Positions 1 to 7,855 of a stretch of 64,000 nt of DNA are shown one piece after another. A program made the translations under genes and the position numbers. Source of the stretch: a virus; IMG/VR virus record IMGVR_UViG_3300033149_003115, positions 1-64,000 of that record; one strand, written 5' to 3'. The notes under the pieces were generated by a model. It made no database searches. It was not told the origin of the DNA and worked only from the letters and a program-made list of their open reading frames with translations. Positions within the stretch are counted from its first letter, which is position 1. Each line of letters begins with the position of its first letter.

Positions 1-10
1 TTTTTTTTTA
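1..10. other. T-tract at window edge
   Basis: Nine consecutive T then A, directly before the first reading frame. It could be the end of an upstream T-rich terminator or simply the window cut. Nothing upstream is visible, so no stronger call is possible. Confidence 0.3.
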
Positions 11-619
11 GTGTTAAAGGTTGTGTTTGTTCATATGCCTTTAATGATAGACAATAAAGAGCTAGAAGTTTTAAAGGGTAAGAGAAACAGAGCCATTACT
101 AAAGTAATTGATTATGATAACCTAACAGTTCAGTTCTTAACATCTTATTCTTTACCTACAAAGATCAATATTCCTATAACAGATATTTATTCAGATAAGG
201 GTTTAACCATTAAGAATTATAACATTAAAGCTTTAGGTAATTCTCAAAATATGTTAGTTAAAGTGTTTTCATATGCTAATAAGTCTAGACAACAGCTTTA
301 CTATTTCAACCATAACGACTTATTAGCTAAATCCTTTCTTAAGACCAGCTTACCAAAATATGTTAAAGCTGTTCTCTTACGTTTGGTTATTTCTCTTATC
401 AAGATACCTAGAAAACCACTAGAGCCACCTCGGAGCCCTTATTTTAAGCCTAAAAAACCCATCTTAACTTTAACTGTTAATTGTCCTCTGAACAAAATCA
501 ATATTCCTATTTCCATGTGTCAAGCATGTGGTTATTTCATTAGGTATAGACACGAATACCAAACCATCAAGGGTAAACGAGTTAAAGTAATAAAAGACGT
601 TATTTGTAAGCTAGAATAG
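11..619 (+). CDS. Unknown protein with C-terminal Cys cluster
   Basis: A 202-residue frame opening with GTG at 11. In-frame ATG codons at 35 and 44 are alternative starts, and the true start could lie outside the window. I do not recognise the family. The middle is basic and proline-rich (residues about 130-150). The end carries CP-x(n)-CQACG-like cysteines (about residues 160-175), suggesting a small zinc site. The gene is more AT-rich and poorer in GATC/AGCT than genes further right. Confidence 0.55.
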   Translation: MLKVVFVHMPLMIDNKELEVLKGKRNRAITKVIDYDNLTVQFLTSYSLPTKINIPITDIYSDKGLTIKNYNIKALGNSQNMLVKVFSYANKSRQQLYYFNHNDLLAKSFLKTSLPKYVKAVLLRLVISLIKIPRKPLEPPRSPYFKPKKPILTLTVNCPLNKINIPISMCQACGYFIRYRHEYQTIKGKRVKVIKDVICKLE

Positions 620-669
620 CTTCTTTAACTTCTTCATTCTTACCTTATTCTCATTATTCTAATTCTTTA

Positions 670-683
670 GAAGGATATCCTTC
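670..683. promoter_or_regulatory. 14-bp perfect palindrome abutting a start codon
   Basis: GAAGGATATCCTTC is a perfect 14-bp palindrome whose last base touches the ATG at 684. Its left half (GAAGG) could also serve as ribosome-binding site. An operator or a hairpin masking the start are both possible. Confidence 0.4.
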
Positions 684-887
684 ATGTCTAGAAATTTCTA
701 TCTTGAACTAGAGCTAGTTAGCTCTAAGCTCAAGACCATGATCAAGCTACTCAAGAGCCCTAATATTCAGTATTTTGAAAAAGGGTACTTGATCAGCTTT
801 GTGATTTTAAACCTAAAGGATATCCAGATGGAGGTTGAGCTACTAGGCAGAGATAAGCTAATAATAGCTGAAAAAATGCAAAAGTGA
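684..887 (+). CDS. Unknown small protein, 67 aa
   Basis: A short, leucine/lysine-rich protein with no recognised motif. The start is fixed by ATG directly after the palindrome at 670-683. Codon use matches neighbouring genes. Confidence 0.5.
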   Translation: MSRNFYLELELVSSKLKTMIKLLKSPNIQYFEKGYLISFVILNLKDIQMEVELLGRDKLIIAEKMQK

Positions 888-905
888 AAAAGAGGTATTG
901 GTAAT

Positions 906-1058
906 TTGGCTAAATGTTTAGTATGTGGTAAAGAGTTCATAATGGATCAGAAATACCTTAAGGAATTTGGCTACTCTATAGCTCGTAAGCTATTGTGCTC
1001 ATGGGAATGTTACTACAAATATGTAAATAACCCTGAAAAATATCAGATGTTCAAATAA
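906..1058 (+). CDS. Zinc-finger-like peptide, 50 aa
   Basis: A TTG-initiated 50-residue protein with CLVCGKEF near the N terminus and CSWEC about 25 residues later, a C-x2-C...C-x3-C arrangement typical of small treble-clef or ribbon zinc binders. An AGAGGT ribosome-binding site lies 9 nt upstream. It is probably nucleic-acid or protein binding; specific function unknown. Confidence 0.6.
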   Translation: MAKCLVCGKEFIMDQKYLKEFGYSIARKLLCSWECYYKYVNNPEKYQMFK

Positions 1059-1108
1059 TAGTCGCTTATTATTATTCCACTCTTAAAGATCACCTGGAGA
1101 ATAAGATT

Positions 1109-1294
1109 ATGAGAATAGAAGATTATGCTGAAACAGAGCTCAAGGAACTACTCAAGAGAATCAGGAACTATCTGAAAGAGGAACACAAGAAGGATGGTAT
1201 TACGATCTGGAAAGAGGTAAACGAACATTACTACAATATTCTAAAATCAGTTATTTTACCAATTATAGAGTTTGAGATAGAAACCTACAAGTAG
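1109..1294 (+). CDS. Unknown charged helical protein, 61 aa
   Basis: Highly charged, predicted all-helical small protein. ATG at 1109 is preceded by a TGGAGAATAAG leader that recurs almost exactly before the next gene, so both share the same translation-initiation layout. No family recognised. Confidence 0.55.
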   Translation: MRIEDYAETELKELLKRIRNYLKEEHKKDGITIWKEVNEHYYNILKSVILPIIEFEIETYK

Positions 1295-1314
1295 CTGACT
1301 TGGAGAATAAGGTC

Positions 1315-1593
1315 ATGAATGTTAAAGCTCATATTGGAGCAGATCTTAAGAGAATAAGAAGATATTTCAAAAGAGATCAAAAGGTTGATCTAACTGAGTT
1401 CTTCAATAGATGTATAGAAGCAGCTGACAGAGAACCAACCAGAGTTATTAGACAGCTTAAAAGAGTTAAAAGAATGGTTGGTAAAGAAGAATTTGAGAAA
1501 CAATTTATTCAATATAAGAAAAACAGAGAAATATTTCCAAAGATAGCTCCCTTTCTATTTGGTAAAGTGTGGAGAGACTATGATTATGAATAA
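1315..1593 (+). CDS. Unknown basic helical protein, 92 aa
   Basis: I take ATG at 1315 rather than TTG at 1300 because GGAG at 1302-1305 sits 9 nt before it and reproduces the leader of the previous gene. The protein is rich in Lys/Arg helices (ADLKRIRRYF, RVIRQLKRVKRM) and may bind nucleic acid. No family recognised. Confidence 0.55.
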   Translation: MNVKAHIGADLKRIRRYFKRDQKVDLTEFFNRCIEAADREPTRVIRQLKRVKRMVGKEEFEKQFIQYKKNREIFPKIAPFLFGKVWRDYDYE

Positions 1594-1614
1594 AATAACA
1601 CATAGGTGAACAAC

Positions 1615-1728
1615 ATGGAAAAACCAGAATGTTTTGGTATGTATAACTCCCTAGACCCAAACTGTGAACTAAGCTGTAGATATAGCTCTGAATGTAAGAA
1701 AAAGAGACAAGAAATAGAAGGTTCGTAG
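1615..1728 (+). CDS. Cys-rich CFG-motif peptide, 37 aa
   Basis: A 37-residue protein with PECFG then C-x3-C and a further C, the pattern P-x-CFG-x(n)-C-x3-C-x5-C seen in short phage and plasmid peptides. AGGTGA lies 5 nt upstream of ATG. Likely a small metal-binding peptide; role unknown. Confidence 0.55.
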   Translation: MEKPECFGMYNSLDPNCELSCRYSSECKKKRQEIEGS

Positions 1729-1744
1729 AGGAGCCTTAGCTCTT

Positions 1745-2161
1745 TTGAAGCTCTTAAGGCTATTTCGTAGATCACTATCAAGTAAACCTAGAACTATCGT
1801 AGCTCCAGCTTCGATCCCGATCTGGAACACTGACATCATGGTTAAGATAACCCTTGTAAAGGGTTATGGTCTGATAAAGACATCACCACCTATTGACATA
1901 TTTGCTTATTCACCCCAGCTGGATGCTATATTGATCCCAGTGATATCCTCTGATTACTACTACACCTTTAGGAGCTTTATCAAGTCCTTATCCCATGAAG
2001 AGCTTCATAGAGTGTTAGCACATCTAGTAGGTCATGAAGCTTCTACTCAACTTGATTTCTTAATAAGACATGATCCTTCTATTAGAGAGTATTTGTTCAA
2101 TGAAGACCCCTACGAGGATGATGATGATTTTAGCTATATCATGGAAAAAATAAAGAAGTAA
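1745..2161 (+). CDS. HExxH-motif protein, 138 aa
   Basis: Contains SHEELH followed by LVGHEAS..LD (about residues 82-103), which gives an HExxH zincin-like motif with a downstream His/Glu. Similar SHE-x2-H/EAS-x2-LD proteins occur in phages, so a small metallopeptidase-like fold is plausible but activity is inferred. The C-terminal tail is acidic (DDDD). TTG start with GAGGAG about 11 nt upstream. Confidence 0.6.
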   Translation: MKLLRLFRRSLSSKPRTIVAPASIPIWNTDIMVKITLVKGYGLIKTSPPIDIFAYSPQLDAILIPVISSDYYYTFRSFIKSLSHEELHRVLAHLVGHEASTQLDFLIRHDPSIREYLFNEDPYEDDDDFSYIMEKIKK

Positions 2162-2183
2162 GAAGATCTAGAAGGTTTTCTTT

Positions 2184-2498
2184 TTGATTAGTCTAAAGCT
2201 TCTAGAGCAAATAGCTCTTTCACACATTGAGAGAGCCATAGAGCTTATAGAGGCTATCCTAGATTTAATACATTTTAGGATCAGGGTTTGCTACATCTTA
2301 ATCTCAACTACTCTACTAGACAAAATAGATCATTTTAATCACCTAATCATGGAGATAGGAGAGGGTAAGAGATTGAAAAGAAAGACTACGTATATCGTCT
2401 ATTACACATGCTCTGATCTAGAGACAGCTAGACACATTGTCTCAGTAGTAGCTAAAAGAGTGGGAATATCGGGTTCTATCAAGAGGGAGGACATGTAA
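2184..2498 (+). CDS. Unknown protein, 104 aa
   Basis: TTG start with GAAGGT at 2171-2176. The N-terminal half is hydrophobic and helical, the C-terminal half mixed alpha/beta. Its stop codon is immediately followed by the TTG start of the GHKL protein, so the two are probably translationally coupled. Family not recognised. Confidence 0.55.
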   Translation: MISLKLLEQIALSHIERAIELIEAILDLIHFRIRVCYILISTTLLDKIDHFNHLIMEIGEGKRLKRKTTYIVYYTCSDLETARHIVSVVAKRVGISGSIKREDM

Positions 2499-4169
2499 TT
2501 GTCCAACACTATAAACCTAGAGTTTGATCCCAGAGTGATGTCTCTATTAGCTAGAGACCTCTACAAGGAAAGGCTATCGTTCTTAAGAGAGCTAATACAG
2601 AACAGCTATGATGCAGGAGCTAATGAGATCAACTGGATCATAGACTATGATAATAAGACCATCACAGAGGAGGACAATGGAAGAGGTATGAGCTATGACT
2701 TTCTTATTAGTGACTTCAGGAGAATAGGTAAGAGCTTCAAGACATCTAGTGATCAGATAGGGTTCTATGGCATAGGAAGGTTATCTATATGGCTGGTAGC
2801 TGATAGAGCAACCATCAGAACAAAGGATGCTTTCCTAAGCTGGGATGAGATAAGCTCCTACAATGTTGAGAAGACTGATAATGAGTACAAAGGGTTGAGG
2901 TTCACTATCCACATTAAGGATGAGCATGAAAGTATCCTGTCCAAGTGGAGGATACTTAACTACATAGAAGACAACATCATATTACCCATCAACATCACAG
3001 TGAAGGAGGTATCTAGTCACAAGACACTGAGCGAATCATCTTTCTCTAACAGCTCATTCCAATACCCCTATACATTCTATGATGGGATAGGGAATGCTGA
3101 TGTGTACCTAAAACCAAACAGTAAATACTCATCTTATATCTACGTATATGAGCATGGTCTAAAGATAACATCCAAGTACTCCAGCAGTGTTAGTGCAATT
3201 ATCAACTATCATAAGAAGATAAGAACCCTATCCAGGGAATCTATAACTATATCTGATAATGAAATATTCCAGACCTTGTCTAGAGCTTACAAACACCTAG
3301 CTAGATCTCTTAGCTCTGAGGAGCTAGAATCCCTTAACAAGGGGATGTCTAAAGTAGCATCTAGGCTACAAGATACAGAGCTAGCTTCTCTTGTTGTAGT
3401 GAATCATCATCCTCTGAAGTATTACAGGTCAAACTCATACATGTACAGCAGACCAAGTACCCTGATCTCCAAGGCTCGGAGCATGGGTATTAATGTCATA
3501 GTCTCTGACAATGATGCCATCATCAACTGTATGGAGCTATTGGGAATACAACCATTGTCATCGATCAAGGATCAGCTCAGAGACACCTTCATATTGTCTA
3601 AAGCCAGAGACGAGATAGGAGTAGAGCTACTAAAGCAGAGCAACAAATACCTAGAGAAGCTAAGGAACTACACTCTTGAGGCTTATAACAAGGTGGACAC
3701 ATCATCAATAGGAAAGATAGTCAAGGACATGGAACTCTCAAAAGTAGAGAGTTCGATCAAGAGCATGGATTTAGCAGAAGCTAAAGTGATAAATGATCCT
3801 TCATCTAAAGAGCTGATATTATATGGTAACACAGGGTTTGGATACAGTGATGAGGAGATAGATGCATGGACAAGTCAAGGAAGGATATTCCTTAACCTCA
3901 ACAGTAACCTAGTCAAGACAGCTCTAGAGACTAGACGGTTTGACATCCTTCAAGAGACACTAATACATGAATATGTCCATCTACTGGGGTACCTCTGGCA
4001 TGACAATGACTTCATGACTGTGTATTCTTACTTGATAGATGAGATATCTATAGACAGAGCTAGGAGAACCCATCTAGCTGAGGTAGAAGCTGGCTCACTG
4101 CCTCCAGACTTGTTATCCAAGTTTGATAATGTCAACAGAGTTAGGATAGAAATAGATCCCATAGACTAA
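2499..4169 (+). CDS. GHKL ATPase fused to HExxH metallopeptidase-like domain
   Basis: The N-terminal part is a GHKL (Hsp90/MutL/histidine-kinase type) ATPase: ELIQNSYDAG with E31, N35 and D38 (N box), DNGRGM at 59-64 (G1) and GFYGIGRLS at 88-96 (G2). The C-terminal part carries LIHEYVHLLGYLWHD with H490, E491 and H494, an HExxHxxG zincin signature plus a later His. The middle (about 170-480) is not assigned. TTG start overlaps the end of the preceding gene, with GGGAGG upstream. An ATP-gated protease or conflict-system effector is conceivable; both motif sets are directly visible, the function is inference. Confidence 0.75.
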   Translation: MSNTINLEFDPRVMSLLARDLYKERLSFLRELIQNSYDAGANEINWIIDYDNKTITEEDNGRGMSYDFLISDFRRIGKSFKTSSDQIGFYGIGRLSIWLVADRATIRTKDAFLSWDEISSYNVEKTDNEYKGLRFTIHIKDEHESILSKWRILNYIEDNIILPINITVKEVSSHKTLSESSFSNSSFQYPYTFYDGIGNADVYLKPNSKYSSYIYVYEHGLKITSKYSSSVSAIINYHKKIRTLSRESITISDNEIFQTLSRAYKHLARSLSSEELESLNKGMSKVASRLQDTELASLVVVNHHPLKYYRSNSYMYSRPSTLISKARSMGINVIVSDNDAIINCMELLGIQPLSSIKDQLRDTFILSKARDEIGVELLKQSNKYLEKLRNYTLEAYNKVDTSSIGKIVKDMELSKVESSIKSMDLAEAKVINDPSSKELILYGNTGFGYSDEEIDAWTSQGRIFLNLNSNLVKTALETRRFDILQETLIHEYVHLLGYLWHDNDFMTVYSYLIDEISIDRARRTHLAEVEAGSLPPDLLSKFDNVNRVRIEIDPID

Positions 4170-4202
4170 AGTGGTAACATCTCAGACATGAGGTGAAATG
4201 AG

Positions 4203-4382
4203 ATGAAGCAATGGGAGAGCAAGCCTTGGAAATGTCCAGAATGTGGAGAAACCTCTTTTAAGCTCCACATATCTGAAGAGGGGATATGGCTAGAATGCTC
4301 TGTATGTGGATACCTCAATGAGATACCTGAAGACGTTATCAGATCATTTGTTGAAGCTACTAATATCATCCCTCGAGGATAA
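4203..4382 (+). CDS. Zinc ribbon protein, 59 aa
   Basis: KCPECG near residue 12 and ECSVCG near residue 35 form a classical C-x2-C...C-x2-C ribbon. GAGGTGA lies 6 nt before ATG 4203; the nearer ATG at 4198 runs into a stop. Probably nucleic-acid associated. Confidence 0.6.
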   Translation: MKQWESKPWKCPECGETSFKLHISEEGIWLECSVCGYLNEIPEDVIRSFVEATNIIPRG

Positions 4383-4431
4383 TTTATCTTTTAACAATAT
4401 CCTTACCACATTAAGGAGACATAGCTATAGA

Positions 4432-4593
4432 ATGAAAATATCCAGAACACTCTGGATATACTTCTTTAAACTACTCATCCTTTTTAAGCTACATCATGTC
4501 TCCTCCATTAGGAGCTTCATAGAAGCCAGATCTCTGGCATTAGTTGATGACATAATTGAGGATATTCTAAATATTAGAATAATCATAAGGTGA
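4432..4593 (+). CDS. Unknown basic/hydrophobic peptide, about 53 aa
   Basis: Begins at ATG 4432 (GGAG at 4414-4417) or at an in-frame TTG at 4348 overlapping the previous gene; the start is unresolved. Contains a hydrophobic stretch (LWIYFFKLLILF) that could be a membrane segment, and ends in isoleucines and arginine. Confidence 0.4.
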   Translation: MKISRTLWIYFFKLLILFKLHHVSSIRSFIEARSLALVDDIIEDILNIRIIIR

Positions 4594-4597
4594 TATC

Positions 4598-4924
4598 ATG
4601 AGCAAACAAGGTCTTAAGAAGCTAGTAAAGGATTGGTTCTACTCTGATCTAGACATAGAATTTAGACTAAAGGACAAAAAGACCAGAGAAGTAGCTTTAT
4701 GTACCTTTGAAAATAATGCCTGGTATGAGCATATTAATGATCCTACAAGAGGAGTGACTGTCAAGAGTATCAGACACAAGGGAGATCATAGAGAGTTCAT
4801 AGTGGTTGAGTGTAGTGATCACATGTTTGAAAACCTTAAGCAGTATTGTTATCAGGAATACACTATGGATCAAGTGTTGGATCTAATAGAAGAACTATCC
4901 CTTTATTATAGGTTCTTGAAGTAA
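4598..4924 (+). CDS. Unknown protein, 108 aa
   Basis: Mixed alpha/beta, charged, no recognised motif. ATG preceded by AAGGTGA. Codon use fits the element. Downstream gene begins within 40 nt. Confidence 0.55.
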   Translation: MSKQGLKKLVKDWFYSDLDIEFRLKDKKTREVALCTFENNAWYEHINDPTRGVTVKSIRHKGDHREFIVVECSDHMFENLKQYCYQEYTMDQVLDLIEELSLYYRFLK

Positions 4925-4957
4925 AGTAACCTCAAACTGATGGAGGAGATAAGTAAG

Positions 4958-5101
4958 ATGACCATTGATGAAGCTATCAAGTTCATGCTCTGGCTCCGTA
5001 AGAATCGTCCCTGGTATATTAACTCCTATCATGATATTTCCAATAAACAATGGGAAGAGATAATGAAAAAGGATTTTAAAGAATACTTTGAATCACAATA
5101 G
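4958..5101 (+). CDS. Unknown small protein, 47 aa
   Basis: ATG 4958 is chosen over ATG 4940 because GGAGGAG (4942-4948) sits 9 nt upstream. Trp/Tyr-rich helical peptide without a recognised motif. Confidence 0.45.
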   Translation: MTIDEAIKFMLWLRKNRPWYINSYHDISNKQWEEIMKKDFKEYFESQ

Positions 5102-5117
5102 GAAAGTGATACTACGT

Positions 5118-5309
5118 ATGGGTAGAAGAAAGAGGAGTAAAGGAGCCAAGTACCATGGATACTGCTCCAAGTGTGGAGCTCCAGGGACTTACTATCAAGG
5201 ACAACCAGCTATATGTATCAAATGTGCTAATGATGCTTACATGAGACACCTGGAAGCTATCAGAAAGAAAAAGAGATCCTACCTAGCTAGGAGGAGTAAA
5301 AGGGTATGA
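5118..5309 (+). CDS. Basic zinc ribbon protein, 63 aa
   Basis: Strongly basic N and C termini (RRKRSKG; RKKKRSYLARRSKR) flank CSKCG...CIKC, a zinc ribbon resembling small ribosomal or RNA-binding ribbons. Likely nucleic-acid binding. Start could alternatively be GTG 5106. Ends in an ATGA overlap with the next gene. Confidence 0.6.
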   Translation: MGRRKRSKGAKYHGYCSKCGAPGTYYQGQPAICIKCANDAYMRHLEAIRKKKRSYLARRSKRV

Positions 5310-5461
5310 GGCAGACCAAGCTTACTGACTATGAAGAGTTTAGAGATCTATGCTTGTTCCTAGTTAGAAGCAGAGATGATTACCTGAAAAAGATAGAAGA
5401 GCTTAGAAGAAACAGATCAGAGGTGAAGCAGCTATGCTTAAGAGTAGTAAACATGAGATAG
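5306..5461 (+). CDS. Unknown charged helical peptide, 51 aa
   Basis: ATG overlaps the upstream stop (ATGA) and the gene overlaps the next one by 28 nt. Helical and charged (DYLKKIEELRRNRSEVKQ), possibly a short coiled coil. The next gene's GAGGTGA lies inside it. Confidence 0.45.
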   Translation: MRQTKLTDYEEFRDLCLFLVRSRDDYLKKIEELRRNRSEVKQLCLRVVNMR

Positions 5462-5853
5462 AGGAAATATCCACCATGCTCGATGAGTTCTGTCTATCCC
5501 TAGACCTAGACCTATCTGAAGATGTCAAAGAGTTCCGACCATTCGTGGAAAGAGGGATAGAGTATTACGAGATAGACCTTAAGGATAGTAGGAGCTACAT
5601 CCTACTAAAGAGTGAGGAAGATGCTATTTCTCTAGCTACTATCAGAGCTGAAGATAGCTTTCTAGACAACCCTCAGCTCTTTAATCAAGACTGGATATTC
5701 TCCTTGTATATTGAAAAGCTTGATAACAAGTCGTTCTCTGAGTATGTAGCAGAGGAAGCTGTCAGAGCAGATGGTTTTCTTTCCTTCCTATCATCGTACT
5801 CTGATGACTGCATAACCACACCTGAGGGCTACATCATCATAAGAACCAACTAG
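5434..5853 (+). CDS. Conserved virus-type protein, 139 aa
   Basis: Acidic protein with EDAISLATIRAEDSFLDN and a later VRADGFLSFLSSY segment, a layout I associate with uncharacterised phage/archaeal-virus proteins. GAGGTGA precedes ATG 5434. No catalytic residues identified. Confidence 0.55.
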   Translation: MLKSSKHEIEEISTMLDEFCLSLDLDLSEDVKEFRPFVERGIEYYEIDLKDSRSYILLKSEEDAISLATIRAEDSFLDNPQLFNQDWIFSLYIEKLDNKSFSEYVAEEAVRADGFLSFLSSYSDDCITTPEGYIIIRTN

Positions 5854-5863
5854 TGATCTCAAA

Positions 5864-6412
5864 ATGGTCACTACAAGAGCTATCCTCAAGTTTTACAAAG
5901 TGTATAGGGATGCATCCAGAGAAAGGATAAAAGGCATCCTCACCACCAAGGACAAGGTTGTAGGACTAAAGCTAGAGGGTGATCCTGATATAGAAAACGC
6001 CTTTGAAAGATCAATCAATATCCTTACCAGAAAGATAGTTTGGTATCCTGAAACCCTCCTTTATGACTATGTAAAAGCAGCTGACACCTTCTTCTATAGC
6101 TCATATATCCATCAAGCTCTGAAAATACTAGATAAGAGAAGGAAAATCAAAGTGTCTCTAAGCTCATCACTGATGAGCAGATATATGAACAGAAAAGCTG
6201 AGACATACAGGATAATAAGGCTAAGTGACGGACTAGATGATGTGTTTGTCTCATCCCTATCTTTTACTACACCTTACCCAAGTCGTGATCTGAGATTGAA
6301 CAGGGATTACATCTTCATAGAGTGCTTATTCTGTGATCACCATAGCTCAACATGTGATCTTGACAAGTGTAGAGCTATATCCAAGAAATACACAATATCA
6401 GAGATCATATGA
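5864..6412 (+). CDS. Unknown protein with C-terminal Cys/His cluster, 182 aa
   Basis: Mostly helical protein whose last 35 residues contain CLFCDHHSSTCDLDKC, a potential zinc site. Overlaps the downstream phosphatase by ATGA, so the two may be co-translated. Family not recognised. Confidence 0.55.
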   Translation: MVTTRAILKFYKVYRDASRERIKGILTTKDKVVGLKLEGDPDIENAFERSINILTRKIVWYPETLLYDYVKAADTFFYSSYIHQALKILDKRRKIKVSLSSSLMSRYMNRKAETYRIIRLSDGLDDVFVSSLSFTTPYPSRDLRLNRDYIFIECLFCDHHSSTCDLDKCRAISKKYTISEII

Positions 6413-6906
6413 GGAGATACTTCATGATAACCTGGATCAGAAATGGACCAATTGATTATCATTTAGCTATAGGTGAGCTGAGCGATGTGTTGAGACCACA
6501 CATTATAATGAGCAATCACTTTCTTCATCTGTTAAACCTAACTCAATACTCTGAGAAAATATCTGAACTATACAGAGGTAAAAACATCTGGATAGTTCAT
6601 AGCCCTATCCTTACTGATCCATCTAAAGATCATGATAGCTATGCCAGGTTTGTGCTGGAATGTGAATCTGCATATTACTCCTTAAGTCGTATCAAGTTTG
6701 CTTATCCCTCAGAGAATGTCCTAGTGTTTTGTGTAGCTGGTATGGACAGATCACCTTTCATAGTGGCTAAGTACCTAGTGGATAATATGAGCTACTCCTG
6801 GGGAGATGCCTATTCTCTTATCAAGGAGTGTAGACCTCAAGCTATAGAGCATTATGAATGGATACCTGAAACATGGGAGAGAGTACAATACAGGAAAAAA
6901 GAGTGA
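6409..6906 (+). CDS. Dual-specificity/tyrosine phosphatase-like protein
   Basis: VFCVAGMDRSPF carries the C-x5-R phosphatase loop with nucleophile C108 and R114 followed by Ser. The preceding beta strand (NVLVF) and the helix after it match the cysteine-phosphatase fold. At 165 residues it is the size of compact dual-specificity phosphatases. Substrate (protein, RNA 5' end or nucleotide) cannot be told from sequence. Confidence 0.75.
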   Translation: MRRYFMITWIRNGPIDYHLAIGELSDVLRPHIIMSNHFLHLLNLTQYSEKISELYRGKNIWIVHSPILTDPSKDHDSYARFVLECESAYYSLSRIKFAYPSENVLVFCVAGMDRSPFIVAKYLVDNMSYSWGDAYSLIKECRPQAIEHYEWIPETWERVQYRKKE

Positions 6907-6912
6907 AGGATA

Positions 6913-7080
6913 ATGCCTAAGTTCAAAATCTCCACTTCTAAGATAATGTTAGAACACTGGATAGTGGAAGCTGAGAACGAGGAAGAAGCTAAGGACAACC
7001 TTTATGTCAAAGGTAAGAAGATAAAAGAATCTGTATTTGATGTCCAGATAGATCGGGTTGTAAAGCTAAAAGGACTATGA
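6913..7080 (+). CDS. Small beta-rich protein, 55 aa
   Basis: KFKISTSKIMLEHWIVEAENEEEAKDN resembles the short DpnD/PcfM-like or 'EAENEEEA' peptides common in mobile elements. ATG lies 6 nt after GAAGGA. Function unknown. Confidence 0.5.
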   Translation: MPKFKISTSKIMLEHWIVEAENEEEAKDNLYVKGKKIKESVFDVQIDRVVKLKGL

Positions 7081-7112
7081 CAAGAAGGTGATAAGCCAGG
7101 AGGTGGTGATTG

Positions 7113-7629
7113 TTGAAAACGTGGTTCACATCGGACACACACTTTCGGGCATAAGAATATTATAAAGTACTGTAAAAGACCTTTCAAGTCAGCTGATCAC
7201 ATGGACATGAGGCTGATCCAGCTGTGGAACTCCAGAGTGGACAAGCATGATATTGTTATCCATCTAGGAGACTTCATGTTCTATAAGAGGATCCATAAAC
7301 CCAGCTATTATTTTGATCAGCTTAATGGGATGCTACTCCCACTAAGGGGCAACCATGATCATAACAACTCATTGAACACCCCTATTCAGTCTCTGGTCAT
7401 CAAGCTAGGGGGTAAAGAGATATATTGTACTCATAATCCCAGAGATTATAACCCACAATATTCTATTAACCTAGTAGGACATGTCCATGATAAGTGGAGG
7501 ATAAAGAAGATATCCAGAACTTACCTAGTGAATGTGGGAGTTGATGTCTGGAATTATCATCCAATTGACATCAATGAGATAATTAGAGCTCTAAATAAAT
7601 ACAAGAGAGAAGAGGAGTCCCAGAGATAG
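7113..7629 (+). CDS. Calcineurin-like phosphoesterase interrupted by +1 frameshift
   Basis: TTG at 7113 follows GAGGTGG. The first 11 codons read to SDTHF in frame 1 (stop at 7152-7154). One extra base (C7146) then separates them from GHKNIIKYC in the next frame, which runs to 7629. Joined, they give the signature SDTHFGHKNII, then GDFMF, GNHDH, THNP and GHVH: all the metal motifs of a small calcineurin-like metallophosphatase of about 171 residues. The junction UUU-C-GGG is a plausible +1 slip site (Phe tRNA can re-pair UUU to UUC; CGG is a rare codon here). A base-calling error or a broken gene are the alternatives. Confidence 0.7.
7143..7149 (+). other. Candidate +1 ribosomal frameshift site (TTT C GGG)
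   Basis: The shift falls exactly between conserved Phe and Gly of the phosphoesterase motif. TTT followed by CGG allows P-site slippage to TTC, and CGG is uncommon in this CpG-poor sequence. A stop follows three codons later in the zero frame. Confidence 0.45.
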
Positions 7630-7658
7630 AAGAGCTAAACAACCTATTAGGACATTAT

Positions 7659-7820
7659 GGAGTTCCTACTTTAGATCCGTATTTACTCCTCGTCCTAAAT
7701 ATTAAAGCTCTCTATCGGGAAAGCTCCTAAACCTTTATATTATAGTAAAGGTTAGGAGTAGACGCTTGGAGACATAAAGGAGTTCCTACCCTTTAGTGCA
7801 TTACTAGCTTACTCCTCGTC
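7659..7820. ncRNA. Structured non-coding segment with three hairpins
   Basis: The 226-nt gap holds two imperfect copies (7659-7694 and 7779-7820) that start GGAGTTCCTAC and end TTACTCCTCGTC, each able to pair GGAGT with ACTCC. Between them is a strong stem, CTCCTAAACCTTTA (7724-7737) with TAAAGGTTAGGAG (7746-7758), one bulge and an 8-nt loop. No convincing gene lies here. It could be a small RNA, a leader structure or a terminator/promoter region. Confidence 0.4.
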
Positions 7821-7855
7821 TCTGAGCTTCTCTTAATATCAAGAGATGAACATAG

